Positions 1 to 12,262 of a stretch of DNA of 64,000 nucleotides are shown piece by piece. The stretch covers positions 186,001 to 250,000 of the forward strand of contig QEYB01000895.1 in NCBI GenBank assembly GCA_017562135.1, read 5' to 3'. The notes beneath the pieces were generated by a model. It was not told the DNA's origin. It did no database searches and worked only from the letters and a program-made list of their open reading frames with translations. Both the position numbers and the translations under genes were made by a program. Position 1 is the first letter of the stretch. Each line of letters starts with the position of its first letter. Origin of the DNA: Dipylidium caninum (lineage: Eukaryota > Platyhelminthes > Cestoda > Cyclophyllidea > Dipylidiidae).

Positions 1-86
1 ACGACATGACGCTAAGAGTGCCCCAGTCCTCTATTGTTATTTCTTTTTAAGGGGCATGATATGAATGGAAAGGTGAAGTAACCTAC

Positions 87-3000
87 GGGCATTCTTCGGA
101 GCACTGGCTGGCTGGCACAAGCTTTGACTGGCCCCCGGGCCAAATTGGACGGTAGCGCATGGAGAGCTTTGAGTTCTTGTAGTCCCCCACCAACCGATAC
201 TGATACTCGCCCGAGTAGAGGTCGCGTGCGTAATTGTATATGAGGTATTGTCCCACACCGTCGCCATTTTCGTCAAAAGCCACGAGATTGTTGTAGTTAT
301 CTAAGAAAAGCTAACAACAGGAGCCATGATAGGAACTTTAAGTGGAAGAAAGTAGCGATTTTCATTTTTCAAGAGAGCGGTTAACAAATGCGCTTCAACG
401 AAGTGCAGAAACCCCAAATCTGGAGCACTTGCATGTCATCGCTTTAGCAAAGCACCCTTTCATTGGTAAGGAGACAGTCGAAATAGTACACACGTTACAA
501 CCCCACTATTATCTTTCATCATGATGCAATGAAAAAGCGGAATGGTGGTGAGGGGAGTCGGTCCTCCTTCGATTCGTTTCGTGTACTCTTCCTCTGCCTC
601 TAAGAACTTCGCCCAAGTTATGGCAGAGGAAAGTGGTGAGGCAGCTGCAGTCTAGCGATTAGAGTCGGAACCTGACGGCCTAATGTACCGAATCCAGTAA
701 AACTGCGAAAAAACAAATGCGCTTCTCCCATCCTCGTTACTATTACTGTGATAAGGACGTCACATTTTTATAAAATTCCACACTAAAGGCAAATGGGACA
801 GATAAAAATACAGAGGCTTGTGAGAAAAACTGGACGACATGTGTCAACAGTCCTCAGAGAGCTAATTGCTCTCTCAACTCCCACATCCCCTGCTTTGCGA
901 TACCACTCGAGGCAATCGAGCCGTTTGTTCTCATGCTGTCTGCACCAGGCCTGCCAAATGTCCTTTTTCCTCCCCTCCGAACCACAGTCTCCTAATAAAC
1001 TCGAATTCTGGCCCACGTAGCGGAAGGTGTATAAAGTGGGAGAGCAATGTCCTATCAGCCCTGGCAAGGTGGTAAAAGGCATGTCAGGGAAACAAAGGTG
1101 TAGGCTCCCTGTCTACAACTCTAATTTGTGCACGGATAATTACTTTTCTGCACTTAAACGGTTTAAAGTCTAAGGCTAAAGCAAAAACTGGGATTTTTAG
1201 GTTTAACTGGCTAGTAATAATATTCAATTTAATGCCCGCCTTGGCACTTTCAAGTTAGGAACTGGTGTTTTTACTCCACTCTTTGAGTGATTAATTCAAA
1301 CACATTTTCGCCTCTGTGCAACATGGCCGTATCCTCAAATCGGGTGTCTGGCTGTATTGAGAGGGTGGATGACGTTTAGGGACGAATTTGGTGGGATATT
1401 AAGCCAACCCAGACCTGTTTACGGTAGATGTCTCATTAATTTTAAAATACGCGGTAAAGTCAAAAAGAAAACGAGCCCCTCTATTGAGCATTAAATACGA
1501 CTAGACTTGCCTCCGAAACAGCGACCGCATCGCGTCTCGGGTGGCTGGGCTGCGAGGTGAGGAAAACAGCGGGTCGAGCGCCCAGCTCAGCTGTGGCTTA
1601 TACTCGGCCGAGGGGAAATGGTCCCAACAGGCTGGAAAGTGAGTGCTTAGCTAACCCACATTTGCGCAATTTTTTGCCTCCTCTCGCCCACGCCTATCCC
1701 ATGAAGTAAGGGTAGGAGAAGGATGATGAGTGAGACGGCCGGGGTGATTTGTGTGACCATTCCTGTCCCCTTCTACATGAATAATGTAATGTGATTAATT
1801 TGAATTTCAGCCTATGACGACAGTATAGCGAGCGTTGTTGTGCTCTTGGGTTAACGACAAATAGCGAGCCACAACGAATAGGGTCAGTTTACGAGTCTCT
1901 TTGAGGCCCGATATGCACCATTTGCCATGTGATCTAAGAAGAGGCCATTTATTCCCCATATTCCCCCAAATATACTCAAGACAGTAATTTGGGGTGAGAG
2001 TGATACAAGTAAGTAGGAGTAATTAATCCTCCCCATTTATGGAATCCTCGTTATACCCACAAATAAAGCATCTAAAAGGCGCGAAATGGGCTGAGTCTAG
2101 AAAACTTAATCGTCACCACATCAGAGGGTATGACGTGACAATTTAGAACACTTTCACCTTACCGAACAAGGAATTCGACTCCTATAACCTCTGATAGAGG
2201 CATCGTGCATTGTAAAGCAGGTCAGAATAAGGGGAAGGTAGCAAAGGACAAAGTGATCAACCAAACATCGAATTACACGATTCAAGCCGTCGTTGCTTTG
2301 CAGACTGTGAAGATAGAAAGTTGTCTAATAACTGTCCGAGGTTTGTTTTCCACTGATAAAATACTGCCTCTTGAGATTTGAAATTGGGCTTTAAAACAAT
2401 ACAGAGTTCTTTGCTTCACAGTCCTGACTGTTTCCTCATATCTGTACATGCGCAACCTTTGGCTATCATTCCACTGTCCAGCGATAATACCACTTTTGTT
2501 TCAGATTGTGCAGCAAAATTTGATTAGGATTGATGGAGAGCATAAATTGGAATGGACTATAGAGCGCGACAGTAAATGCGGCCCGTTTGGAGGGATCCGC
2601 GCACGCAAACCCAAAAGCATTAACCAACGAGCCGTTGAATACCAGCAGAAACAAATTATTAGAATAGAAAAAGAAGGGAGTCGACAAGATAAAATCTTTG
2701 TGCCGTCATTTCCAACTGTCTCGAGCGCTTGCAGCAATTCGGTCATTTGTTCGGCGACGCCTCTTCGCTACAAAACGTGCCAGCAGCTTTACAGACACTA
2801 AGTAGTTGAGCTCAATCAGGTTATCAATCATTGTACTGCCGAATCAAATACGAGTATAACAGATTGGAGTCATCAGGGTGTTTCGTCCTCCTGTCTATTT
2901 GCCTCAATGCTGGATTAACCACTGTCAGATAAAAATAAAATGGCGTGGCGAGAGCGAAAGTGGGTCAAACATCGGCCTCCTGTGCATTTTAAGCTCCAAG

Positions 3001-5751
3001 TGATGGAGTCGAGAGATGCGCCTCCGACGAGGGCTGAACGGTAGGGCTGAGTGCACGCAGACGCCAAGACGCGTGCTCTCTTTATCGATTGCCGAGGCAA
3101 CCAATGAGAAATGGTCGCCCTGAGATTGCATGACTCATGGTTGTGTCAGAACTTCATCGACCGATCGTCCGCCTGCTTCACTCGCGGGCAGGCGCGCATC
3201 GATTGGACGCCATCTCCGCGTCGCCATATGACAAGGGGCAATTTTTGCGTAAGTGAATCAACCGCTCGTTGCAACGGCTCCCTTTCCGCAGACATGCACC
3301 CACTCCATCACACACTGGGCCTCATTAAAATGCAGGGATGCAGGTTTTCACTAAGGAAGTCTATCAACGTAGAGATATCGTCTAGTGTTCCCAGCGCTGA
3401 AATCATTCCTCCACTGAAGTGTCGAAAGTACAAGCTTGTGTTATATTTTACTAATGATGTTAGAGAGAGAATATGAGGTAGTCAAGGGGCCTTATTTATG
3501 TAGTCGATGATAAGAGAAACGCCAAGCAGCTGAGTACCAGCTCGCGTACAAACGTTCCTTGACCACTCCACCACGAAGCCTTGTTACTCGTTTGAAGAGT
3601 TCTTCACAGAACTTCCCCGAGGTCATATCGATGTCAGTGCAGGAAGGGGCACCAACCTGATCTTTTACCCATTTCGATCGACTCAACTTTATAATTTCGC
3701 TTAAGTGGGGGAATTAATTAGACTGCCTTGGATTTCACGACTGGCCAGACTATCTTCATCTTAATTAACAACGGGACTACGTCGTTCCTACCTCTCTATA
3801 AACATTTCCATCAATAATTATGAAAACTGGTTAAAGTCTTCCCCTTTCCCCGCTTAATTGGCCACGCGGAGAAACAACCGTTGCCCCTCACTTTAATCCA
3901 CATGGCTTGATGTGTTTAATGCTGTAAAAACTGACATTTCCTGATTTAAACGACTCTCCGACTGTCATTACTGCTCGGCATTATTTTGTTCATTATAATT
4001 GGAAAGTTGCAATCGGTGCAACTACTTCCCAAGTGAATTGTAAGCGTTGAAAAATGCTAATTACAAGTTTGCACGAGGGCGGAAATGGAATGATGAAAAA
4101 CGGGTAGTTTTCTCCCTTTTTTCCGGCCTGGTGTGGGGATGAAATGCCCCGTGTACTTCATGAAACCCCAATTTCGAACTTTAATAACTAGTTTTACCAA
4201 GGTGTTTCAGCGGCAACTCCCAAATACGTCATTTCGCCCAGTGAAGAGCTCATAATAAATGTGAGACGCACCTTTGAAGGTAGTTGAGATAATTGTCTTG
4301 TAGAATTTATCGCCTGGATAGGCCAAAAGCTTTCGTATGCACTCATTTTTATCCCATTTAGCAGGATCCGGATCAAAGGGACACAGTTTTTTTTGGAGAT
4401 TGTGCAATCCATGCGCCAAAGCATAGACAGCATCATAAACGAACTGAATTTTGGCCTCCTGCTTGAAGGGCTCGGGGAGTTTGTCGCTGAGTCGTTTGTT
4501 CTTGGTCACCTCGCAGTGAGGCACATCGTGCGGCGCGCTGGTGTTCTCGAAGGTGCAGCCGAAGATCGACTGCCAGTACTTGGCGAACCAGGGATTTCGG
4601 GTGTTGTCCCACCGTAGGTTCTTGTAATACGTGGAAAACTTTTCAATCTCCGTGGCGAGGATCTCTATGGTGAGCGCCCCATTGGCAACGCGGGAATTAT
4701 TCAATACGGGCATGTTTTCGCGACCCCAGCCGTCACTGCCGATAAAGACAAAGTGATCCGTGTAATTGGCCCGTCGAACAGCATCGAGTAGTAATTTTGT
4801 ATGATCCATCCTTGTAAAGAGGACGACTACCCGCGCTTTCGAGAAGCCGTGGCGAAGAACACGAACCACCTCATCCAGGTCGCTGGAAGTAGAACTGCCG
4901 CGCACCACCTCTCTCGCCGCGATGCACACATCTCGTTTGTCCGCCTCTTTCCAGAAGGCGTCCATTCCGGAGTCCCCATAATCACCCGCACTACGCACGG
5001 TCGACACGTACGTCCAGTTGTGCGCCGCCACGAGGGCAGCCATAACTCGCGCCTGTTCCACGTCCGACGGCACAGTGCGTGCGAACAAGGGGTAGGTCCT
5101 CTTGTCACTCAAGACGGCGCTTGTCGAGGCGTAAGAGATTTGAGGTAGTTTAAAAAGCCGGTAAAGATTGGCTACGAGGATGGAGACGGTTGTGTACGAT
5201 CCGCCCACCACGCCCCGGACAATATCTTGACTCCAGGAGGTGGGATGTGACATGGGCGAACCGGGCATTCTCTGCCCTCCGCCGGAGTAGTAGGGAACAC
5301 CGCCAGGAGCACAGGGACACACACACACCCTATCCTGCTCCTTCGGCTCGTTCATCACGTCATCGACAGTTGTCTTGACAAAGTCGAGCGACTGCTCCAG
5401 CGCGTGATTGCCGAGGGAGCAGGTATCCCGCAGATTGGCACCCAATCGCAAACCCGGAAGGAGGGCGGAGTTATTGTTGATTTCGTCTAGAGTGAAGAGC
5501 ATAGCCTCCAGTCTTTGGATGCCCCTCTCCGGATTGAGCGACATGCACTTCACGGCTCCAGAACTGTGTACAGGGAAGAGACCGCCGAGTATTATATCAC
5601 CTGGCATTGTCGCCACTAGTCGTGATTTGGACTTCTTCGTCTTCTCCTTTTCCGACCTCGAGTCTGCATTCACTCGGGCAGGCGGGAGTAGAAGGTCGAT
5701 GAGGAGGAGGAGGAGGGCGAGGATAAGGGCCGGATGGCGGAGGAAGCGCAT
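87..5751 (-). CDS. Metabotropic glutamate receptor, 5' part (ligand-binding domain), runs off window
   Basis: Class C GPCR, metabotropic glutamate receptor family, which binds glutamate at the cell surface and signals through G proteins. Exon 1 is 5751-4272 and exon 2 is 300-87. The donor after AAAG at 4272 (phase 1) joins the acceptor at 302-301 to make an Asp codon in the family pattern leading to FDENGDGVG. I chose Met at 5751 because it opens a clear signal peptide (MRFLRHPALILALLLLLIDL); an in-frame Met lies 23 codons upstream. About 564 residues are visible: the whole Venus-flytrap domain and the first cysteines of the Cys-rich domain (CSEECP). Glutamate-site residues are kept: the S/T cluster in GGSYTTVSI and YASTS, Asp in VPSD, Tyr in GDYGDSG, Asp in GSDGW and Lys in AKIQFV. 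The Cys-rich remainder, seven-helix domain and tail lie beyond position 1. A Cys/Gly/Pro-rich insert interrupts the domain near residues 140-165. Confidence 0.93.
301..4271 (-). other. Large intron of the glutamate receptor gene
   Basis: About 3.97 kb between the GTGCGT donor (4271-4266) and the acceptor at 302-301. I found no supported exon, RNA gene or transposon in it. The small open frames present lack family motifs and splice support. Confidence 0.8.
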
Positions 5752-5820
5752 ATCAGGGACGGCGGAGGGATTGACGGAGCTCCATTTGTATGCGTCTCTA
5801 ATGTCGGTTTGTGCGTGCAC

Positions 5821-5840
5821 GTGTGTGTGTGTGTGTGTGT
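5821..5840. repeat. (GT)n microsatellite
   Basis: Perfect dinucleotide repeat about 70 bp upstream of the chosen receptor start codon. A shorter CA run lies at about 6037-6050. It is probably in the 5' UTR or promoter of the receptor gene. Confidence 0.9.
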
Positions 5841-5851
5841 ACTGCCTAAGG

Positions 5852-7623
5852 AGAAAGGGAGCTCGTGTCGCACGGGCGTGCGTCCACGCGCGTGTTCCAT
5901 TGGACGGTGGGACAAGCTCACCTGCGATACATTAGGATAATAATGCCCGCTCCCATGCGAGTGTCACCTAGGCATGCATGCTCACGTGCGCGCCTTGGAA
6001 TAAGCGGGAGGAAGGGAAGAGGAGGGAATCTAATTAGACACACACACACGCAGCACGTACACAAGCAGACGGCGAGAGGACGTGGACTGGGCCATGGCAG
6101 GCTGAGAGGCAGAGCGGCCGAGCGTCGATGCCTTCGCCGAACGTGGGAGTGGGAGAGGGGCGGGGCGATGCGTGGTCCCAACCGGATGCCGTCTGCCGGA
6201 GCCAGTGATTTCGACGGACCGCGCACGTCTCTGCTCACTAATGCAGAAATCACGGGCGCGAAGACCGTTTTAGTCCAGACTTGTCATAAATGTAGATGTT
6301 GTGTTTTAGCGATAATGCGCATGACTTAGTCAATCTGGCAGAACGTTTGAAAGTGCAACTTTACATTTACCATTTGTCTGGTGCCTACAGATTGTTGTTG
6401 TGTAACTATCACTAAGAATATCTTGGTAAAAGAATGGGCAACAGGCAGCCCTCAAGTCTCCCTCAACGTTGGAGCACCGGAAGAACAGGCTGGAACAGGC
6501 GAGCACCTGAATGGGCGCCTGGAGCTCACCTGTCTGCGAGTGAGGTTTAGGCGAAATCGGAAGAGGAAGAGGCGGCCGGAGACAGGACAAGAGGAGGTGG
6601 ACCATAACTAGCGCCAGACGGTTGGCGACTGAACCATCATCGGAGCAAAGCAGCAGTCACAAGAGACGCTACGGTACCTGCGACATGGCCTTTCAGCGGC
6701 ACTTCCGTCCGTAATGGCATAGCTAGGCGAGTCACTTATTCGAGCCGAAGTAACAAAATTGCTCACTGTCCAACTCCACCGACGCCATAGCGTTCAGCAA
6801 ACAATATCTTCGTGGGCTTGTAGAAGAGGCTCCGTCCCGAGTACTCAATTTAGATTGAAGTAAGACAGTCAGTTCCCTCCAAAAACCATCATTCTCCGAC
6901 TAAAAAGGGTGGATGGTAGGTCTGACTCCGCCATTTGCCGACGTCATGCACTGGAGTGATCGCGGTTTGCTTACTTACAGTCTGCTTTTATAACTGCGAT
7001 TTATTTTACGGCCATAGTGAAGTGATCGTCCATTATTTCTCCGTTGATTCCAACCTTTTATCGTCTTACGTCGGGCCCGTCACTGCGCCCAGCCGAATCT
7101 CCCTCAGATATGCCCCATTCCCGCGATTCGGTGATAACGGTGACTCTATTCCCCATCCCCTGCCACCCTCAGAAGCGAAATTTAAGTTGCATTTGTGCGG
7201 TTACTTTGTTAACTAAGGCTGTAAATTTCCCTAGCTCCAATTATTTTGCGTAAAATAAATCACTCTCGGATAGCATGGCTGCTCTGGTGAGGAAGACCCT
7301 ATTCGTTAAAGTGGGTGTAGGCACGGACTCAGATAAACTCATCCTCGAAGCTGGAAGCAGGCTGCCGTGCGACCTAGTCGCTGCACTCCGCTGAGTCGGA
7401 GGCTAATTCAAGGGTCCATTCGCTCTGACAAAGACGAGGAGGCTTTGATGCAAACCATGCCGGTGGTAAGGTCTCCATGCCTCTGGCCGACTGCTGCTGG
7501 AAAGTGCTGTCTCTGCTGGGATTATAACAGTCTGATTTTTTGCCATCAACTATATATTTTGCATTATTTTTAATGACTTCTTGCCAGTATAAGGCCAATT
7601 TTCATATCCAACTTTTAAAAATT
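5852..7623. other. Gene-poor stretch upstream of the glutamate receptor
   Basis: GC-rich between about 5.85 and 6.3 kb, then mixed composition. It may hold the receptor promoter. I see no coding sequence that I can support. Confidence 0.5.
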
Positions 7624-8526
7624 GTGTTTCATCTAGTGATGCGAAAGACTGAACCAGTGACTGTTCTGTATCTCCTTCACTTGCGAATTATTTACCCTTC
7701 AAAAAGGTTTGGATGGTCTAATAGAAGTGATAGTCTGAAGGTGGACTCTGAGTCCCGTCGAGCAATATGGTGGATGCGAAAAAATTTCCCAGCCTCGTTT
7801 TGCATTTCATTGACGAGTCCCCAAAGCACCACTATGGCCAGGCATTAGCGTAACGAAGTGTGACGTCCTGCCTCTTCCCCTTGAACGTCGCCGGCCTCTT
7901 TCCTTCCACTGCTGTCTTTAACTCATCCACTTGCTGACCATGCTCTTCCCAATTTTGCCTTTTGATCGCTTTTAACAGATCGTATAATGCTTTCGTCCTC
8001 GACTATTCCACCACACACCACACACTACCACAACATCCTCTCACTCAGGGTGAAATTTGCTCTAGAGGTGGAAGGGCCACGTCTGCCCGGTGCACAATAT
8101 GCCCCGCCCTCACGATCGCTTCGTAGGCGATCCACTTCTCCTTTCCAGCCACTGTCATACGACGACTCAACCATCCAAATTCTTCTCACTTCATTCACGT
8201 GGCGCCCATCTCGACTCTGTCCACACCAGTCCTGTCTTCCACGTTGGAACCAAGCCTTTCCGCGATCTCCGATGTTGCCGGAAGAGGGAATTTCCTCCAT
8301 CACGGTCTGAAACAATATCGTCGTCGATCAGAGGTGGCAGCTTTGAACGCGGCTCTCAGAAAGGCCGAAATCATCACTCGTCTCAACTCCTTCGAACCAT
8401 CCTCTGCATGTCCTACCAGAAACTGCACCTTCACCGGACACTTTCCATGACCTGCCACATGCTTCTGCGCCACTTCTTACTTGTTGAAAATGCAGTGGCG
8501 TAAATTAACTTCATCAACAGCCATGG
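7624..8526 (-). mobile_element. Dead mariner-family transposon, copy A (truncated)
   Basis: This is the reverse complement of most of the element at 38865-39774, about 95% similar by eye. Read on the minus strand it holds the same decayed mariner transposase: an N-terminal helix-turn-helix block like GEGAVS-RTCR-WFE near 8380-8440, then a GWE...HPPY block toward 7.75 kb. Frames are broken by shifts and stops. The match stops abruptly at GTGTTTCATC (about 7624), inside the C-terminal region, so the last part of the transposase present in copy B is missing here. No clear terminal inverted repeats or TA target duplication were seen. Confidence 0.72.
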
Positions 8527-11500
8527 CTACTGCGTCGGTTCACACCTAAGACTAACGTGAATGAACTTTGCCTTAATTGACCTGCCACGTCATTGTGTAT
8601 ACTTTAAAAAATAAGAATAGGGAGCCCGATAAACATGTACTGCATGTCGTAATTCGTTGCCATAGAAATGGGCAGAACTTTCCCGTAGACTTTATAATTT
8701 GCCTCACTTTGAAGATTCCACAACGTGGTTTGAGGGCAAAACAACCGCTTTAGGCGTACGGTTTACTTAGCCCGCGAATGTTACGCCCTCTAGTTCCGCA
8801 ATTTGAGGGGAAAAAGCTACCCTATAGTAAATCTGATAGCGATTCGTGCATGTGTGGAAGATGGTGACATTCCTCTTTCATATGCAAACAGGAAAAATCC
8901 TCTCCGTATTGTCATTATTTCATAAAGATATATGTCGTGCAGGTCCTGTGTGGGAAGGGGCGAAACAACGAGGGCGATGGTCAGGCCACATATGCGTCTA
9001 CATCCGCCTCAAGCACTCCTTATGCTCGTGTTAGCTGGGACCACGCCTAGTAATAACCAAATTCTTCCTTGTTATGCTGATGCTACTGAGACAAAACAAC
9101 TTCTTCATCGAGAGTCTGGTCATCACGAAGTGTGTTTCACTCGTTATATGGAGGTCTGCTTGCTCAGCAAACTTTTCCCCCTAACTCTAATCCAGACTTC
9201 TCCGTGTCCTTCTCTACCGGGCGGAATTATGACCGTCGTCGGAGGGGTTGTGGGCCGCAGACTCTCGGGGGATTATTTTGTGTCACGAGGGGAGATCCAC
9301 CGTGGTCCCCGTGGCGTCGGGCGAGGCACATTGTCCCTCGTAGGCAGTTCAAACACAAAAAGGGTAAAGGGAATGCTACAGCCAAATGTAGTGTCAATTA
9401 GGGGAGTGGTTACACCAAACCCATCTATTCCCCAGGGCTTCGCGGAGACAGACCATTCACGTGGCAGGAGAAATAACCTCATGATTCGCATGGACCACAG
9501 AATAATCCGCCCCGTGTTTCTGCTCCCACTTTGCGCTCTTTTTTGCAATATCTTCGCTGACTGGAGTTTCTCCCACCTGCCAAGACATCCTAGGGAAGTA
9601 GATAAGAAAACTCTTGAAGAACGTCCTTACGAAAGTTGTAAATATCTACTAAAGACGATCATCTCACGAGTTTCGACATCAGACAGGATAAAAATGGTCA
9701 CCAAATTGTACACATTTTGTCCAAGAAAATGAAAAAGGGGAGAAAACACGGAGTCTCTGAAGTGGGACTCTGCCGGGTGGAGAAGAGGCTCACTTTATAC
9801 CAGTTCGACGGAGGAAATGACGGAAATTTCGGTTTAGTCCTGCCACTGCAACGTCAAGTGACCTAAGATCCGCTCCTCAGCTCTTGCGTAGAAGCAAATC
9901 ATCAGTGAAAATATAATCCTCGTCACAATGATTAATTGAGGGGGAAAAACTAGTCGAAGCTTCATCGATGGTAAGCAAGTCTTGGGTGGAATCATCCAAT
10001 GTCTCCTTCGAAGCCTCTTTCGTATAAAATTCCACGGGAGCAAAATTGCGCCTCACCTTATCGCCATGGAGGAAGAGTAATTTGGTCACATGTCCTGGTT
10101 GTTACCGGCCCTCCTGTCTCATGCGGGACGGAAGCAAATCCTCGCTGTAAGTGACATTTTACTTTAAGACGCGGTGAGATCAACTTTTAAATGAGGACTC
10201 CTTGCCATGACGGAGAAGAAGGAAGGGTGGGGGAACTGCACCCTGAAAATCGTAAGAACAAGGTAGCCAATGACGGTCAGCTGCAACGCTCTGGTCTATA
10301 AGTCTAGACCACGCAAAGAAGCATGACTACGTTCGGAGAAGCACTTTGAGCCGGGGAAAAATGCCTAATTTAAGAGATAAATGGAATGGAAAGACCTCCA
10401 CGTTTTAGACTAGCAAATTCATTTGGTTGATTGTGAGGCTGCCTTCTGCTAACCTGCTGTCAAGGAAAGTATGGAGTCTAGACTCCTGCGAGTCTGTGCA
10501 GTTGATTGAGGTGCACAAAGGCCTCGGAAAAGACCTTCACTTCAATCGGCCACTGTGGAGCCACATCGAGCGTGGTGCTCGCTACCGAGTAGGAGGAAGT
10601 GAGCCTGCCAACTTGCGGTCGCATTCCAACAGTCCCTTCCGGCCCATGGAACAGCTGGCGAGCAACTCGCATTCGTACGCAATGAAGCGTCAAGTGGTAC
10701 ACGGATGTGTAGGTTCGAATTTTTTGGCTTCCATGCCTACTCACCCGCGGTCAAACGTGTAACACAACATTTGTCTTCTCGCAATTGTCCGAATTACTTA
10801 AATGCCCAAAATGGGGGGAAAAGGAGTCGGACACCGGCAAGCAAATGCATGCTCCCGCACCCGGGGCAGTCGCCGAGCTTAGAGAACGCTTATCGCGGTA
10901 TTTTGAGGAAAACGGTCGCTAATATCTGTGTTCCCGGCTCTTCTCCCGCTGATGCAAGCGCAGCGTGCGGTTTGCCTTCGGCTATCGATGCAAGTCAGAT
11001 TAGGCGAGTTTTTATTGGCTGTAAACCTGAGTTACACGAAGAATCTTAGGTTATACTCAGTCGCTGGCAGGTTGTCAGACGTCGCAGTAGGGAAAGATCT
11101 CGGCGGCAGCGCTCAGTGGAATGGGCGAGGCCGCCTCCCTGCTACCGCCTACCAAGCAGCCCAACGAGGCCGACCACATACATTATTTCTGTTGCATTTG
11201 CATACCAAATAGCCTTGCCGAATGCCTAACTGGGTTGCAGAGGGAAACTCAAATGCCATGGAGAATATGCAGCTACATTTACTGGCAGTTCCAGTACATT
11301 CTTTTAGACCTGTTGGCAACCAACAATACTTCTTCTACATGTTTCAAGGCGTGGATATTTTTGGAAGATGCCTACATCGTCTACGGGCAGTGTTCCGTTA
11401 GGCGGATTGGAGGATTGCGAGAAGGCGGAAGGGGTGGGAGTTTTCGAATGCAGGCGTGATGCGGACATCATGTCACTTGAGCTCAGGTGAGAAATGACGT

Positions 11501-11801
11501 GGGTTGAACACGTCGTTGGAAAGGAAGGTGAAGCATGGAAAAACATCCACCACCTCCTCCTTCGTCCTCTCACAAGCTTTCTTTCTCGTCCCCACCGTAC
11601 GCGACGCAAGCAGAGGCCGGTCGCGGGACGATATCACAGACGCGATCGACGCTGGACGTGTTGAAGAGAATGCTGCCTATTCGTGGCATCACGAGTTGTG
11701 GTGTGTTCGATTAGTGTGGACGGGGCCTCGTGTAATGAATTCACTGAGTTGGGCAACAATCGTCTCGTGGCACTGACGCCTGTCGACTGAGACGACGCCA
11801 C

Positions 11802-11818
11802 CACCACCACCACCACGG
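11802..11818. repeat. (CCA)n repeat
   Basis: Short perfect trinucleotide run just before the purine tract. Confidence 0.8.
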
Positions 11819-11888
11819 ACACGATTGCCGTGCCACACTCTTGTTGCGGTGCATTAACGGTTCCAGGCATCAAACGGTGTGGAATGTG

Positions 11889-11968
11889 TGGGAAGAGGAA
11901 GAGGAAGGGGAAGAGGAAGAGGAAGGGGAAGGGGAAGGGGAAGGGGAAAGGGAAAGGGAAGCGGAAGG
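11889..11968. repeat. Polypurine tract, (GGGGAA)n/(GGAAGA)n
   Basis: About 80 nt of pure A/G made of GGAAGA and GGGGAA units, with pyrimidines only on the other strand. Such mirror-like tracts can form triplex or G-quadruplex structures. The open frames translated through it (Lys/Gly or Pro/Leu/Phe repeats) are artefacts of composition. Confidence 0.9.
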
Positions 11969-12224
11969 CAGTCGTTGAAGGAAGTGCCGTAGGTAATGGT
12001 TGGCGGTGCTGGACACTTGAGAGGAGACGCATTCTGCTTCGTCTCGGGCTGATGTATGGAGGTGGAGACTGGGCCTTTGTGAGTGTCTGCCGGTGGTGCT
12101 ATGCATTGTAGCTGTTGAGGACGGGAGACGGGGAAAAAGACGAGTGGGGGAGGAAGGGGAAGAAGGGGAAGAAGGTAAAGGAGGTGAGGACTGTGAGTGG
12201 ATTGGGTGAAGTTGGGTAGGATTG

Positions 12225-12262
12225 ATGGTGTTGGTGTTGGTGTTGGTGGAGTTGTTGTTGGT
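12225..12262. repeat. (GGTGTT)n repeat
   Basis: Imperfect hexamer repeat close to the polypurine tract. Confidence 0.8.

Noticed and set aside
7790..7830. TTGACGAGTCCC resembling a hammerhead ribozyme core
   Set aside because: No GAAA partner or stem II is present. It lies inside the mariner transposase remnant.
8932..9732. 266-codon plus-strand open frame in the gene desert
   Set aside because: No domain, signal or splice context and an uneven composition. A frame of this length can arise by chance in 64 kb.
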